A stretch of DNA of 64,000 nucleotides from Streptomyces sp. NBC_01353 (GCF_036237275.1 NZ_CP108352.1:2852001-2916000), one strand, 5' to 3'. Shown: positions 1-9,103, numbered from the stretch's first letter. Numbers and translations: made by a program. The notes: generated by a model from the sequence alone, not told the origin.

Positions 1-113
1 CCAACGTCCGCGAGATGCTGGCGACGCTGACCGGTGCCGCCGTGGCGGCCGCCGGCTCCCCGATCGACGACGAGCCGGCCACCCGCGGCGTCCCGGCGCA
101 GCAGACCCGGTAA
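1..113 (+). CDS. C-terminal end of an unidentified protein (partial)
   Basis: An open frame enters from the left edge and stops at TAA 111-113, giving the last 36 residues, which read REMLATLTGAAVAAAG and then an acidic, proline-containing tail. It is followed directly by a strong terminator. From memory of streptomycete gene order, the coiled-coil cytoskeletal protein FilP lies just before these ABC genes, so this could be its C-terminus. The fragment is too short to establish that. Confidence 0.6.
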   Translation, partial: NVREMLATLTGAAVAAAGSPIDDEPATRGVPAQQTR

Positions 114-156
114 GCACTGCGTGTAAGCCTCCCGGTAACCGGAACGCGAACGACCA

Positions 157-192
157 CAAAACCCTCCGCCATTCCAGTGGCGGAGGGTTTTG
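157..192 (+). terminator. Intrinsic terminator
   Basis: A perfect 15-bp inverted repeat (157-171 pairs with 178-192) with a 6-nt loop; the right arm ends in TTTTG. It lies 44 bases after the preceding stop codon and ends only 20 bases before the next start codon, so any promoter for the downstream ABC gene must overlap it. Confidence 0.85.
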
Positions 193-200
193 CGCACCCG

Positions 201-213
201 TAGCGTGGTCGCA
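201..213 (+). promoter_or_regulatory. Candidate -10 box for leaderless start of the ABC ATPase gene
   Basis: TAGCGT at 201-206 fits the actinobacterial -10 pattern TAnnnT. The ATG follows 6 bases after it, where transcription would start, and no Shine-Dalgarno precedes the ATG. This suggests a leaderless mRNA. The -35 region would lie inside the terminator hairpin and has no good match. Confidence 0.4.
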
Positions 214-1184
214 TGATCGAGCTCGAGGCCCTGACGAAACGGTTCGGAACGAAGACGGCCGTCGACCATCTCTCCTTCCAGGTCCGGCCCGGCGTGGTCA
301 CCGGCTTCCTCGGGCCCAACGGCGCGGGCAAGTCGACAACCATGCGCATGATGCTCGATCTGGACAACCCGACCAGCGGTAGGGTCCGGATCGACGGCAA
401 GCACTACCGCGAGCTCCAGGAGCCGTTGAAGTACATCGGGGCGCTGCTCGACGCCAAGGCGATGCACGGCGGCCGGTCCGCGTACAACAACCTGCTCTGT
501 CTCGCGCAGTCCAACCGCATCCCGGCGAGCCGGGTCGGCGAGGTCCTCGATCTGGTCGGTCTGACGCCGGTCGCGAGGAAGAAGTCGAAGGGCTTCTCCC
601 TCGGCATGGGTCAGCGGCTGGGAATCGCGTCGGCACTGCTCGGTGATCCCGAGATCCTCATGTTCGACGAACCCGTCAATGGTCTGGACCCCGAGGGAAT
701 TCACTGGATCCGCAATCTGATGAAGGCGCTTGCGGCCGAGGGCCGAACGATCTTCGTTTCCAGCCATCTGATGAGTGAAATGGCCCTGACGGCCGATCAT
801 CTGATCGTGATCGGACAGGGAAAACTGCTGGCCGACACCTCGATGGCGGATTTCATCCACCAGAATTCGCGGAGCTATGTACGGCTGCGCTCGCCGCAGC
901 AGGAGCGGCTGCGGGACCTCCTGCACGCCAACGGCTTCACCCCCGTCGAGGCGGGCAACGGGACGCTGGAGGTGGACGGGGCCACCACCGAGAAGCTCGG
1001 TGAACTGGCCGCCGAGAACCGGCTCGTGCTGCACGAGCTGAGCTCCCAGCGTGCCTCCCTGGAGGAGGCGTTCATGCAGATGACGGCCGGCGCGGTGGAG
1101 TACCACGCGCACGGCACGGACGTACACGGCGCGGACGCGCCCGCCGCCGGCCCCCGCTGGGGCGCGAACACCAAGGGAGCCTGA
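213..1184 (+). CDS. ABC transporter ATP-binding protein (exporter type)
   Basis: Cytoplasmic ATPase of 323 aa that should power the permease encoded 3 bases downstream. Walker A GPNGAGKST lies at about residues 34-42, the signature is the variant SLGMGQ at 129-134, and Walker B ILMFDEP at about 148-154. The C-terminal third is longer than a minimal ABC domain and resembles the CcmA/DrrA-type exporter ATPases. The tail after residue 300 is Ala/His/Gly-rich. It is clearly paralogous to the ATPase at 4159-5253, with near-identical motif spacing and shared phrases such as GALLDAKA. The exported substrate cannot be deduced. The start is the ATG at 213. Confidence 0.93.
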   Translation: MIELEALTKRFGTKTAVDHLSFQVRPGVVTGFLGPNGAGKSTTMRMMLDLDNPTSGRVRIDGKHYRELQEPLKYIGALLDAKAMHGGRSAYNNLLCLAQSNRIPASRVGEVLDLVGLTPVARKKSKGFSLGMGQRLGIASALLGDPEILMFDEPVNGLDPEGIHWIRNLMKALAAEGRTIFVSSHLMSEMALTADHLIVIGQGKLLADTSMADFIHQNSRSYVRLRSPQQERLRDLLHANGFTPVEAGNGTLEVDGATTEKLGELAAENRLVLHELSSQRASLEEAFMQMTAGAVEYHAHGTDVHGADAPAAGPRWGANTKGA

Positions 1185-1187
1185 ACG

Positions 1188-1967
1188 ATGGCAGCGGTAT
1201 CCGCGGTCCTCCAGTCGGAATGGACCAAGATCCGGACGGTCTCCTCGACCGTCTGGACGCTGGCGAGCGCGCTCCTGGTGACGGTGGCGATGAGCGCCGC
1301 GCTCTCGGCGCTGGTGAAGGCGACCTTCAGCGATCTGAACGAGGCCGAGCAGGCGACCTTCGACCCGACCTTCGTCAGCTTCTCCGGGATGGTCCTCGGG
1401 CAGCTGGCGATGGTGGTCTTCGGCGTGCTCGTTGTCGGCACGGAGTACAGCTCGGGCATGATCCGTACGTCCCTGGCGGCGGTCCCGCAGCGGGCGACCT
1501 TCATCTTCAGCAAGATCGCCGTGGCCGGGGCGCTCGCGCTGGTGGTGGGCCTGGCGACCAGCTTCCTTTCGTTCTCCCTGGGCCAGGCGCTGCTGGGTGA
1601 GCACCGCACCTCCCTGGGCGCGGACAACGTGCTGCGGGCGGTCGTGGGCGGCGGGCTCTACATGGGCCTGATCGCGCTCTTCTCGATGGGTGTGGCGACG
1701 ATGCTGCGCTCGTCGATTCTGTCGCTCGGCATTCTGGTGCCGTTCCTCCTCCTGATCTCGAACATCCTCTCGGCGGTCCCCAAGGCCAAGGAGGTGGCGC
1801 TCTACTTCCCCGACCAGGCCGGCTCCAAGATCATGCAGGTCGTTCCGGACGCCATGAACACGGAGGAGGCTCCGTACGGCCCCTGGGGCGGGCTCGGCAT
1901 CATGCTGATCTGGGTGGCGGTCGCGCTGCTCGGCGGCTACCTGGTCCTGAAGAAGCGGGACGCGTGA
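1188..1967 (+). CDS. ABC transporter permease
   Basis: Integral membrane protein of 259 aa with about six hydrophobic segments, starting 3 bases after the ATPase stop and preceded by a GGGAG sequence. The N-terminus carries SEWTKIRTVSSTVWTL, a motif shared with the second permease at 5250-6068. An internal GTEYSSGMIRTSL corresponds to SEYGTGMIRTTL in that paralogue. Together with the upstream ATPase it forms a two-gene exporter of the ABC-2 type. The final charged residues KKRDA are cytoplasmic by the positive-inside rule. The substrate is unknown. Confidence 0.9.
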   Translation: MAAVSAVLQSEWTKIRTVSSTVWTLASALLVTVAMSAALSALVKATFSDLNEAEQATFDPTFVSFSGMVLGQLAMVVFGVLVVGTEYSSGMIRTSLAAVPQRATFIFSKIAVAGALALVVGLATSFLSFSLGQALLGEHRTSLGADNVLRAVVGGGLYMGLIALFSMGVATMLRSSILSLGILVPFLLLISNILSAVPKAKEVALYFPDQAGSKIMQVVPDAMNTEEAPYGPWGGLGIMLIWVAVALLGGYLVLKKRDA

Positions 1968-2003
1968 ACCCGTAGGCCCCTCGCCCCGGCAGCTCCGGCG
2001 CCC

Positions 2004-3005
2004 TCAGGTCGTCGCGGTGGGGTCCCGGGGTGTCGGGAGGACGCCCGGCGGTCGGCCCTCGTCCTCGAGGACCTCGTCGAACTCGGTCCATCCCTGCCAG
2101 TCCCACACATCGACGGCCGTGTCCGCGTGGAGCGGCACGAAGCGGCCGCGCTCGAAGTCGTCGCCGTCCAGGTCGAACCACCGCTCGTCGACGACCTCCG
2201 TCCCGAGGCCGACCGTGCGCGCGGTCAGTCGGACCAGCAGCTTCACGCCGACCGAGTCCGTGAGGTCCTTGCCCTGGATCTCGCGGAACGGGAGCACGTC
2301 CGCGGGTGCGTCCAGCGGGATCCATACGGTGAAGGGTGCCCCGCGCTCCACCGCCAGCCAGGAGCGCTCGTCGGCCGGCTCGCCCTTCTCGTCGAGGACC
2401 TTGAGCCACTTCTTGTAGATGACGAGGCTGCCGTCGTGGGGTGACCTCTCCAGGTAGCGGAGGTGGGCTTGGGCGCGCAGATCGACCACCGAGAGGTTGT
2501 CGAGGTAGTTGTAGAAGCGCACGGCGACAATCGCGTCGTCGCTGTCGGCGTGGGCGCGCGCGTACGCGGGGAAGTCGGCGGCCCAGGCGTGGGAGATGCT
2601 GGCCCTCTTGCGCCAGACGAACGGCCGCAGCGCGAAGAGCTTGATCAGCACGATGCCGAGCACGACGGCGGGCGCCAGCGCGCCGGTCACGGAGGCGAGT
2701 GAGGCCAGCAGCTGATGGGCCAGGTTGTGGTCCTGCGGGCTGAGGTTGTCCGTGCCGACACAGGCCCGCAGCGCTTCGAGCGCGGTGCTCACCAGCCCCT
2801 CGACGTCACCGAACCGGTCGGCCACCGAGGTCGGCGAGGACTCCGTGAGGGTCCAGACGGCCGCGATGACGACGGCGAGCGCCATCAGCGCGCCGAGCGT
2901 CATGGCCATCAGCACAAGGACCGAACGCCCGGCGATCCACCATCGAACGGACGCGCGACGTCTGGGATGAGGACGACGCCCCCGCCCCACCCAGCTCCCC
3001 GTCAC
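2004..3005 (-). CDS. Two-TM membrane protein with Kir-like cytoplasmic domain
   Basis: The frame is open from 3068, but GTG at 3005 preceded by GGGGAAAAGAAG is the likelier start; residue numbers here count from 3068. A hydrophobic helix at about 45-72 is followed by a loop with CVGTDN (103-108), a second helix at about 119-146, a basic stretch, and a predicted beta-rich cytoplasmic domain from about 178. That order matches bacterial inward-rectifier K channels. In the cytoplasmic part, phrases such as YNYLDNLSVVDLRAQ and ERWFDLDGDDFERG resemble the Kir immunoglobulin-like domain. The filter sequence GYG is absent, so K+ selectivity is doubtful. Homology is inferred by eye. The gene is divergent from its right neighbour and convergent with the ABC permease. 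Confidence 0.75.
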   Translation of the reverse strand: MTGSWVGRGRRPHPRRRASVRWWIAGRSVLVLMAMTLGALMALAVVIAAVWTLTESSPTSVADRFGDVEGLVSTALEALRACVGTDNLSPQDHNLAHQLLASLASVTGALAPAVVLGIVLIKLFALRPFVWRKRASISHAWAADFPAYARAHADSDDAIVAVRFYNYLDNLSVVDLRAQAHLRYLERSPHDGSLVIYKKWLKVLDEKGEPADERSWLAVERGAPFTVWIPLDAPADVLPFREIQGKDLTDSVGVKLLVRLTARTVGLGTEVVDERWFDLDGDDFERGRFVPLHADTAVDVWDWQGWTEFDEVLEDEGRPPGVLPTPRDPTATT

Positions 3006-3168
3006 CTTCAACTTCTTTTCCCCCCAGGTGAATTGACGCAGCGTTCCATTCTGCCCGAGCGGAGGCATGTCCGGTATACGCGACGACCCATGTCCCGTAC
3101 GCTCTCCGGGAACAGTTCCGGCACACCGGTGCGCCGTCCCACCTGCACAACCTCGAAGGGCTCATGTG

Positions 3169-4047
3169 ATGGATCGCAGCCTGGCAGCCCTCGGCCTGGA
3201 CGACGTGGCCGTCGAGCGTCCCCTGATCTATCCCGGGCGCCCCGTGACGGAGCCTTCGCTCCTCCTCGACGACGAGTTGCTGCCGCTGGACGTCCGGGCG
3301 ACGCGCCTGGGCGACTGGTCGGTCGATCAGGGCGGACGGCTCGACGAGGTCCTGATGCTGCACGGGCAGGAGCCCGTCGGGCGTCGTCATCCGGTGATCT
3401 CCGTCGGCTCCAACGCCTCACCGGGCCAGGTGCGCCACAAGCTGCGCCGGCTGAACCTGCCGGTGTTCGTCCCCATGGTCCCGGTGCGGGTCGGCGGGAT
3501 CGGAGTCGGCTGCTCCGGCCACATCAGTCCCGCGGGGTACGTGGCGGGCACCCCGTTCGTCGATCACACCGCCCGCACCACCCTGGTCGTCACCTGGCTC
3601 GACGCGCGCCAGCTCAAGGCGGTCGACGACACCGAGTTCCCGGACTACCGGCGCGCGTTCCTGCCGGGCGACCTCTTCGACATGACGATGCCGTCCCGGG
3701 AGCGCCTCAGCGGGGCGTACATCTACTTCAGCGCGCACGGCGTGCTGGCCCCCGACGGGACACGGCCGGTGCCGGGCGGCGGCGACCAGGCGACCCTCCT
3801 CGACGGGCTGCTCACCGGCTCGTCCCGGCTCCGGGAGCTACTGGGACCGGACGCCGCCTCCTGGGTCGACCGGGCAGGCCAGGACCAGGGCACACGCGCG
3901 CATGGCACGACGATCTTCGGCGAGGAGGGCTGGGTCCTTCCGCAGACCGACTTCCTCCCCTATCTCGACGAGTCCGCCGAGCTGCGGCCGTACGACGACC
4001 TGCCCCCGCTCCAGGGCTCCCTGCCGAACCGAACCGGTAACGGCTGA
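3169..4047 (+). CDS. Conserved hypothetical protein
   Basis: Soluble protein of about 292 aa with no recognised catalytic motif and no membrane segment. ATG 3169 follows GAAGGG at 3155-3160; GTG 3166 is an alternative. The frame is open further upstream to 3067, but that segment has no convincing start signal. Conserved-looking blocks include ISVGSNASPGQVRHKL, GYVAGTPFVDHTARTT and LPQTDFLPYLDES. The gene is divergent from the Kir-like membrane gene and lies just before the second ABC exporter pair. Similar proteins occur in streptomycetes as uncharacterised genes; no function is proposed. Confidence 0.8.
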   Translation: MDRSLAALGLDDVAVERPLIYPGRPVTEPSLLLDDELLPLDVRATRLGDWSVDQGGRLDEVLMLHGQEPVGRRHPVISVGSNASPGQVRHKLRRLNLPVFVPMVPVRVGGIGVGCSGHISPAGYVAGTPFVDHTARTTLVVTWLDARQLKAVDDTEFPDYRRAFLPGDLFDMTMPSRERLSGAYIYFSAHGVLAPDGTRPVPGGGDQATLLDGLLTGSSRLRELLGPDAASWVDRAGQDQGTRAHGTTIFGEEGWVLPQTDFLPYLDESAELRPYDDLPPLQGSLPNRTGNG

Positions 4048-4158
4048 TCGGACTTCGCCGGAACCGTCAATGGCTCGATAAGCTCCTAACTCATACGGGG
4101 GGCTCCGCCAGTCGGCCGCGGCCCCGACGACGACCTGACCTGTCGATGGGGCTGGAGA

Positions 4159-5253
4159 ATGATCGAGGCAGTCGGCCTGACGAAGCGCTACGGCGCCAAG
4201 ACGGCCGTGTACAACCTTTCCTTCCACGTGCGGCCGGGGACCGTCACCGGCTTCCTGGGACCCAACGGCTCCGGCAAGTCCACGACCATGCGCATGATCC
4301 TCGGGCTCGACCAGCCCACGTCCGGGCATGTCACGATCGGCGGTCATCCGTTCCGGCAGCTGCCGAACGCGCCCCGCCAGGTCGGTGCGCTGCTCGACGC
4401 CAAGGCGGTGCACGGCGGACGCAGCGCCCGCAGCCATCTGCTCTCGCTCGCCCAGCTCGCCGGCATCCCGGCGCAGCGGGTCGACGAGGTCCTCGGGGTC
4501 GTCGGCCTCCAGGACGTCGCCAAGCGCCGCTCCAACGGCTTCTCGCTCGGCATGGGGCAGCGGCTCGGGATCGCGGCCGCGCTGCTCGGCGACCCGCAGG
4601 TGCTGCTCTTCGACGAGCCCGTCAACGGACTCGACCCCGAGGGCATCCTCTGGGTCCGCAATCTGATGAAGAAGCTCGCCTCCGAGGGGCGGACCGTCTT
4701 CGTCTCCAGCCACCTCATGAGCGAGATGGCGCTGACAGCCGACCATCTGATCGTGATCGGCCGCGGGCAGCTGCTCGCCGACATGAGCGTCACGGACTTC
4801 ATCTCGGCGAACTCGGCGGACTTCGCCCGTGTGCGGACCCCGCAGACGGAGCCCCAGCAGCGGGAGAAGCTGACGGCCGCGCTGACCGAGGCCGGTGGCC
4901 GGGTGATGTCCGAGCCGGACGGGGCGCTGCGTGTGACCGGTCTGCCGCTGCCCCGGATCAGCGATCTGGCGCACCACGCGGACGTACGGCTCTGGGAGCT
5001 GTCCCCGCACCAGGCCTCGCTGGAGGAGGCGTACATGCGGATGACGCAGGGCGCCGTGGACTACCGCTCCACCGAGGACCAGCTGGCCCATCTCCAGCAG
5101 CCGCAGCCGCACGGGCCGGGGTACGCCGTGCCGCCGCAGCCAGTGGTCCAGGACGTGCCGCAGCAGGGCTGGTACGCCCCGCCGCCGCCCGGACAGAACC
5201 CCTACGCCACCCCGCAGAGCGAGCCCGCCAAGAACGACGAGGACGCCCGATGA
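4159..5253 (+). CDS. ABC transporter ATP-binding protein (second copy)
   Basis: Paralogue of the ATPase at 213-1184, 364 aa. Walker A GPNGSGKST sits at about 34-42 and the signature is again SLGMGQ. Walker B reads VLLFDEP and is followed by VNGLDPEG. It is longer than its paralogue because of a Pro/Gln/Tyr-rich C-terminal tail (residues about 300-364), likely disordered. Its stop overlaps the permease start by ATGA, so the two are translationally coupled. The upstream G-rich stretch (4148-4151) is a weak ribosome-binding site. It probably works only with the adjacent permease. Confidence 0.93.
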   Translation: MIEAVGLTKRYGAKTAVYNLSFHVRPGTVTGFLGPNGSGKSTTMRMILGLDQPTSGHVTIGGHPFRQLPNAPRQVGALLDAKAVHGGRSARSHLLSLAQLAGIPAQRVDEVLGVVGLQDVAKRRSNGFSLGMGQRLGIAAALLGDPQVLLFDEPVNGLDPEGILWVRNLMKKLASEGRTVFVSSHLMSEMALTADHLIVIGRGQLLADMSVTDFISANSADFARVRTPQTEPQQREKLTAALTEAGGRVMSEPDGALRVTGLPLPRISDLAHHADVRLWELSPHQASLEEAYMRMTQGAVDYRSTEDQLAHLQQPQPHGPGYAVPPQPVVQDVPQQGWYAPPPPGQNPYATPQSEPAKNDEDAR

Positions 5254-6068
5254 CCGCCCCCGCCCCCTACTCGTACGTCTCGCCCATCCCCGTGCGCAGG
5301 GCGCACCTCGGTGACGCGATCGCCTCGGAGTGGACCAAGATCCGTTCCCTGCGCTCCACCATGTGGACGCTGGGGGTGATGGTGCTGCTGATGCTGGGCG
5401 TGGGCCTCGGCGTCGCCGCGATCGTGGCGGCGTCCGACGTGCCGACCGAGAGCGAGTCGGCGCTCGGCCTCGGCTTCTTCGGCGTGCTGCTCGGCTCGAT
5501 CTGCGTGATCACGCTGGGAGTGCTGACCATCGCCTCCGAGTACGGCACGGGCATGATCCGCACCACGCTCACCGCCTGCCCGAGCCGCACCCGGGTGCTG
5601 ACGGCGAAGGCGATCGTCTTCTTCGCGCTCGTCTTCACGATCACCACGGTCACGGCGGGCATCGTCGCCGTGGCGCAGGTGGCGATGGTGGACCAGGCCC
5701 TGGAGCCCACGTCCGCGGAGTGGCTGCGCGCCACGATCGGCGTCGGCCTGTTCATGGCCGAGCTCGGACTGCTGGCGCTCTCGATCGGCGCGATCATCCG
5801 GCACTCGGCGGGCGCCATCACCATCATGATCGGCATACTGCTGCTGCCGCTGGTCGCCGCCATGTTCATGTTCTCGGAGTCACTGGCCAAGGTGCAGGAC
5901 TGGCTGCTCGACTACGCGATCCCGAGCCAGCTCATCGCCCTGTACGCGGGCAAGTCGGCCATGAGCGAGTCCGGGCCCGCGGGCTGGGACCCGGTGTGGA
6001 TCCTGCTGGTCATCACGGCCGCGACGATGGGCGGCGCGTACGCCCTGCTGAACAGCCGGGACGTCTGA
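5250..6068 (+). CDS. ABC transporter permease (second copy)
   Basis: Membrane protein of 272 aa with about six hydrophobic helices. It overlaps the ATPase stop by four bases (ATGA at 5250). A short Pro/Tyr-rich cytoplasmic N-terminus leads into SEWTKIRSLRSTMWTL, which matches the permease at 1188-1967. The end (NSRDV) lies 10 bases before the stop codon of the next, convergent gene. It is the partner of the ATPase at 4159 in an ABC-2-type exporter of unknown substrate. Confidence 0.9.
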   Translation: MTAPAPYSYVSPIPVRRAHLGDAIASEWTKIRSLRSTMWTLGVMVLLMLGVGLGVAAIVAASDVPTESESALGLGFFGVLLGSICVITLGVLTIASEYGTGMIRTTLTACPSRTRVLTAKAIVFFALVFTITTVTAGIVAVAQVAMVDQALEPTSAEWLRATIGVGLFMAELGLLALSIGAIIRHSAGAITIMIGILLLPLVAAMFMFSESLAKVQDWLLDYAIPSQLIALYAGKSAMSESGPAGWDPVWILLVITAATMGGAYALLNSRDV

Positions 6069-6078
6069 CCGAGGACCC

Positions 6079-6405
6079 CTAGTACCTCGGCGCGTTACGG
6101 GACCGCTGCACCCTGGAGGTGCGGCGGTCCTTCGCGTTCCAGCAGGCCTTGTGCCAGTGCCGGCGGTCGTCCACTCCCCCGTACTCCGGCCAGGCCACCA
6201 CGTGCGGCGCACCGCCGGGGATCTCCTGGTCGCAGCCGGGGCAGCGGTAGCGCTTCCCGGGCGCGCTGGCGCCGGCGACATGGCGGACGTACCACTCCTC
6301 GCCCTGCCAGGTCTCGCTGCTCTGCGATCCCCCGTACCGGTCGCCCGACTCACCCTGAGGATCGGGCTTCTCGCCGTCACTGGGACGGTTGCGACGCGGG
6401 GACAC
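6079..6405 (-). CDS. Small zinc-finger-like protein
   Basis: A 108-aa hydrophilic protein with a charged N-terminal region and a candidate metal site, CPGCDQEIPGG followed by HVV and by HWHKACW. The order Cys-x2-Cys, His, His-x-His-x3-Cys could bind one or two zinc ions. Many streptomycete genomes carry such a protein next to ABC exporter genes, often labelled ATP/GTP-binding without support. It converges on the permease at 5250-6068. The function is unknown. Confidence 0.75.
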   Translation of the reverse strand: MSPRRNRPSDGEKPDPQGESGDRYGGSQSSETWQGEEWYVRHVAGASAPGKRYRCPGCDQEIPGGAPHVVAWPEYGGVDDRRHWHKACWNAKDRRTSRVQRSRNAPRY

Positions 6406-6611
6406 GTAATCACCTCACGGGGCCGGGGGACAGGAACACGGACGGTTCTCTCCAGCCTACGGGCCGCGACACGGTGGCCCGGCCCACCCTCCAGGCCGAA
6501 TCAGCGGAAAATCGCAAGAACTTCATACGAGGCCGTTGCCTTTGGCACGTGTCAGACGTTGTTGCCAGTACGAGAGGGAGAACCGCGTCGGCCGCAAGGA
6601 GGCAGAAGGCG

Positions 6612-7646
6612 ATGCGCGTGGGTACGTTTGTTCTGGCCGCCCAGTTCCCGGGTCAGGGCCAGGGCGAGGCGCTGCACCGGGCGGTACGGACCGCCGAGGT
6701 GGCCGAGGAGGCGGGGCTCGACTCCGTCTGGCTCGCCGAGCACCATTTCGTTCCGTACGGAGTATGTCCGTCGGCCGTGACCCTGGCGGCGCTGCTGCTG
6801 GGCCGCACGCGCCGCCTCCGGGTCGGCACGGCGGTCAGCGTGCTGCCGACCGCCCATCCGGTGGCACTGGGCGAGCAGGCCGCGCTGCTCCATCTGACTT
6901 CCGGCGGCCGTTTCACGCTCGGGGTGGGCAGAGGCGGCCCATGGGTCGATCTGGAGGTGTTCGGAGCCGGTCTCCCGGCGTACGAGCAGGGCTTCCCCGA
7001 ATCGCTCGACCTGCTGCTGCGCTGGCTCTCCGAGCCCCGGGTCTCGGCCGAGGGAGAACGATTCGCCTTCCGCGAGGTGGCCGTCGTGCCACGCCCCGGC
7101 GAGCTCATCGGCGGGGATGCGGCGCCCGAGGTCGTCGTCGCCTGCACGTCCCCCAGGAGCGTCAAGACGGCCGCAGAGCGCGGGCTGCCGATGCTGCTCG
7201 GGATGCACTGCGGAGACGAGGACAAGGCCGAGATGGTGGCCGCCTGGGCGCGGTGCGCGCGGGAGGCAGGTCGCACACCCGACGAGATCGCGCGGATCGG
7301 CGCCGGGCATGTCTCGGCGGGCGTCGCCCAGCTCGCCGACCGCGGGGCGGACGCGGCCGAGGCCCTGGTGAAGGCGATGCCGGGCTGGCTGAAGCAGGGC
7401 CTCGACGCCCATGTGACGGTGGACGGCCGGCATCGCGCGATGCGGGACCCCGTCGCCTATACGGAGCTGCTGTGCGGGCTGCACCCGGTGGGTACGCCCC
7501 GGCGCGCGGCGGACCGGCTCGCGGCGACCTCGGAGCGTACGGGCATCACGCGCTTCGCGCTGCTCGCCGAGGGCACGGGCGATCTCGCGGCCACCGAGGA
7601 GAACGTACGGCGGCTGGGGGCCGAGGTGCTCCCCCTGCTGGTCTGA
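6612..7646 (+). CDS. LLM-class flavin-dependent oxidoreductase
   Basis: A 344-aa luciferase-like TIM-barrel protein of the bacterial luciferase/F420 monooxygenase superfamily. Family features include an N-terminal strand MRVGTFVLAAQFPGQ, the SVWLAEHHF block at about residue 40, TRRLRVGTAVSVLP, and a GGRFTLGVGRGGP segment that would contact the flavin phosphate. ATG 6612 follows AAGGAGG at 6596-6602 with ideal spacing, so upstream in-frame sequence is excluded. FMN or F420 use and the substrate cannot be told from the sequence. The gene appears monocistronic. Confidence 0.88.
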   Translation: MRVGTFVLAAQFPGQGQGEALHRAVRTAEVAEEAGLDSVWLAEHHFVPYGVCPSAVTLAALLLGRTRRLRVGTAVSVLPTAHPVALGEQAALLHLTSGGRFTLGVGRGGPWVDLEVFGAGLPAYEQGFPESLDLLLRWLSEPRVSAEGERFAFREVAVVPRPGELIGGDAAPEVVVACTSPRSVKTAAERGLPMLLGMHCGDEDKAEMVAAWARCAREAGRTPDEIARIGAGHVSAGVAQLADRGADAAEALVKAMPGWLKQGLDAHVTVDGRHRAMRDPVAYTELLCGLHPVGTPRRAADRLAATSERTGITRFALLAEGTGDLAATEENVRRLGAEVLPLLV

Positions 7647-7735
7647 GTTCATGGGTGGTTCGGGTGTGATGCCGCCGCTCCGGCACCTCTCGCATGGTTC
7701 GCGTCTCCCGCGATGCGGAGCGGCAGCACCGTGTG

Positions 7736-8128
7736 TCAGCAGTCGCGAAGTTCCGGCGACTGGTTGAGCAGCTGACCCCGTACGGAGGTGAAGCGGGCGA
7801 GCCGCTCGTCCACCGCGGGGTCCAGCGGGAACACCGCCACGCGGTGGCAGTTCTGGAAGGCCAGACGCACCCCGAAGTGCCGCTGCAGCGCACCACGGAT
7901 CGCATCACTCGCGAGTGCACGCAACAGCTGACCACGTGCCTGCTCGTTCGGCGGCGGCGTCTGGTTGTCGGCGAACTCTCCACCGTCCACCTTCAGCTGA
8001 GCCACCAGAGAACTGATCATCTCCCATGCGTAGGGCAGGGAGGTCCGGACGCAGTCGACGAAGTCGGCTTCGTCGACCTCGCCTCGCTCGGCCTGTTCCA
8101 ACAGCGCCGGTGAGACGTCGAGCGACAT
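7736..8128 (-). CDS. Conserved actinobacterial hypothetical protein
   Basis: A 130-aa soluble protein. ATG 8128 is preceded by GAGAGGAGAAC, a strong ribosome-binding site, which rules out the longer frame reaching 8371. The first 40 residues are acidic and amphipathic ([18 protein letters not shown]). The middle is predicted helical, and the end [15 protein letters not shown] has a terminal Cys. It is divergent from nucS across about 230 bp. No domain is recognised; similar ORFs occur beside nucS in streptomycetes as far as I recall. Confidence 0.8.
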   Translation of the reverse strand: MSLDVSPALLEQAERGEVDEADFVDCVRTSLPYAWEMISSLVAQLKVDGGEFADNQTPPPNEQARGQLLRALASDAIRGALQRHFGVRLAFQNCHRVAVFPLDPAVDERLARFTSVRGQLLNQSPELRDC

Positions 8129-8357
8129 GGGTTCTCCTCTCGCGACCCCGACGGGCGGGGTCTTACGGGCAGGGATGAAGGACCCCCCGCACAACACGCT
8201 GCGTGCACGGACGGCGACCTCCTGCTTCCACGGTAAGCGCGCCGTCCGGAGCGCACCAGGAGATTGGGAACACAACCGGCCAATAACCGACGGAGGTTGG
8301 GCGGGCGTTAAGAGCCGAATCGCGCGGAAGAGCGTGCGTCTTGTAGCGTTGCCGACC

Positions 8358-9029
8358 ATGCGTCTCGTCATCGCCCGTTGTTCCGTGGACTACGCGGGCC
8401 GGCTCACCGCCCACCTGCCCTCCGCCCCCCGTCTGATCCTGGTCAAGGCAGACGGCAGCGTCTCCATCCACGCGGACGACCGGGCGTACAAACCGCTCAA
8501 CTGGATGTCCCCGCCGTGCACCCTCAAGGAGGGTGTCGACGGTGAGGCCGGCATCTGGACCGTGGTGAACAAAGCGGGCGAGAAACTGATCATCACGATG
8601 GAGGAGATCCTGCACGACTCCTCGCACGAGCTCGGGGTGGACCCGGGTCTCATCAAGGACGGCGTGGAAGCGCACCTCCAGGAGCTGCTCGCCGACCGGA
8701 TCGAGACCCTCGGCGAGGGCCACACGCTGATCCGCCGCGAGTACCCGACGGCGATCGGCCCGGTGGACATCCTGTGCAGGGACGCCGACGGGGCGACGGT
8801 CGCGGTGGAGATCAAGCGGCGCGGCGAGATCGACGGCGTGGAGCAGCTGACCCGCTACCTCGAACTGCTGAACCGCGATCCGCACCTCGCACCGGTGAAG
8901 GGTGTGTTCGCGGCGCAGGAGATCAAGCCGCAGGCGCGCGTGCTGGCCACGGACCGGGGCATCGACTGCGTGGTGCTCGACTACGACGCGATGCGGGGCA
9001 TCGAGGACGACAAGCTGAGGCTGTTCTAG
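8358..9029 (+). CDS. nucS: Mismatch-specific endonuclease NucS/EndoMS
   Basis: A 223-aa protein typical of actinobacterial NucS, which cleaves both strands at mismatches and replaces MutS/MutL repair in these bacteria. The N-terminal DNA-binding part contains [12 protein letters not shown]. The C-terminal PD-(D/E)XK nuclease core shows GPVDILCRD then [20 protein letters not shown], with the catalytic Asp and Glu-x-Lys visible. The terminal DDKLRLF matches the beta-clamp-binding tail known for mycobacterial NucS. ATG 8358 lies 9 bases after a TAGCGT -10-like box (8344-8349) with no Shine-Dalgarno, so a leaderless or near-leaderless mRNA is likely. Confidence 0.95.
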   Translation: MRLVIARCSVDYAGRLTAHLPSAPRLILVKADGSVSIHADDRAYKPLNWMSPPCTLKEGVDGEAGIWTVVNKAGEKLIITMEEILHDSSHELGVDPGLIKDGVEAHLQELLADRIETLGEGHTLIRREYPTAIGPVDILCRDADGATVAVEIKRRGEIDGVEQLTRYLELLNRDPHLAPVKGVFAAQEIKPQARVLATDRGIDCVVLDYDAMRGIEDDKLRLF

Positions 9030-9050
9030 TACGGATACGGATGTACGGCT

Positions 9051-9085
9051 ACGGCCCCGGGTGCGGTGTACGCACTCGGGGCCGT
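9051..9085. terminator. Bidirectional terminator
   Basis: A 15-bp stem with one G-U-type pair (9051-9065 with 9071-9085) and a 5-nt loop lies between the convergent nucS and the P-loop ATPase gene. It would serve both. Confidence 0.75.
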
Positions 9086-9103
9086 CGTCGTGCTACGGAG
9101 CCG

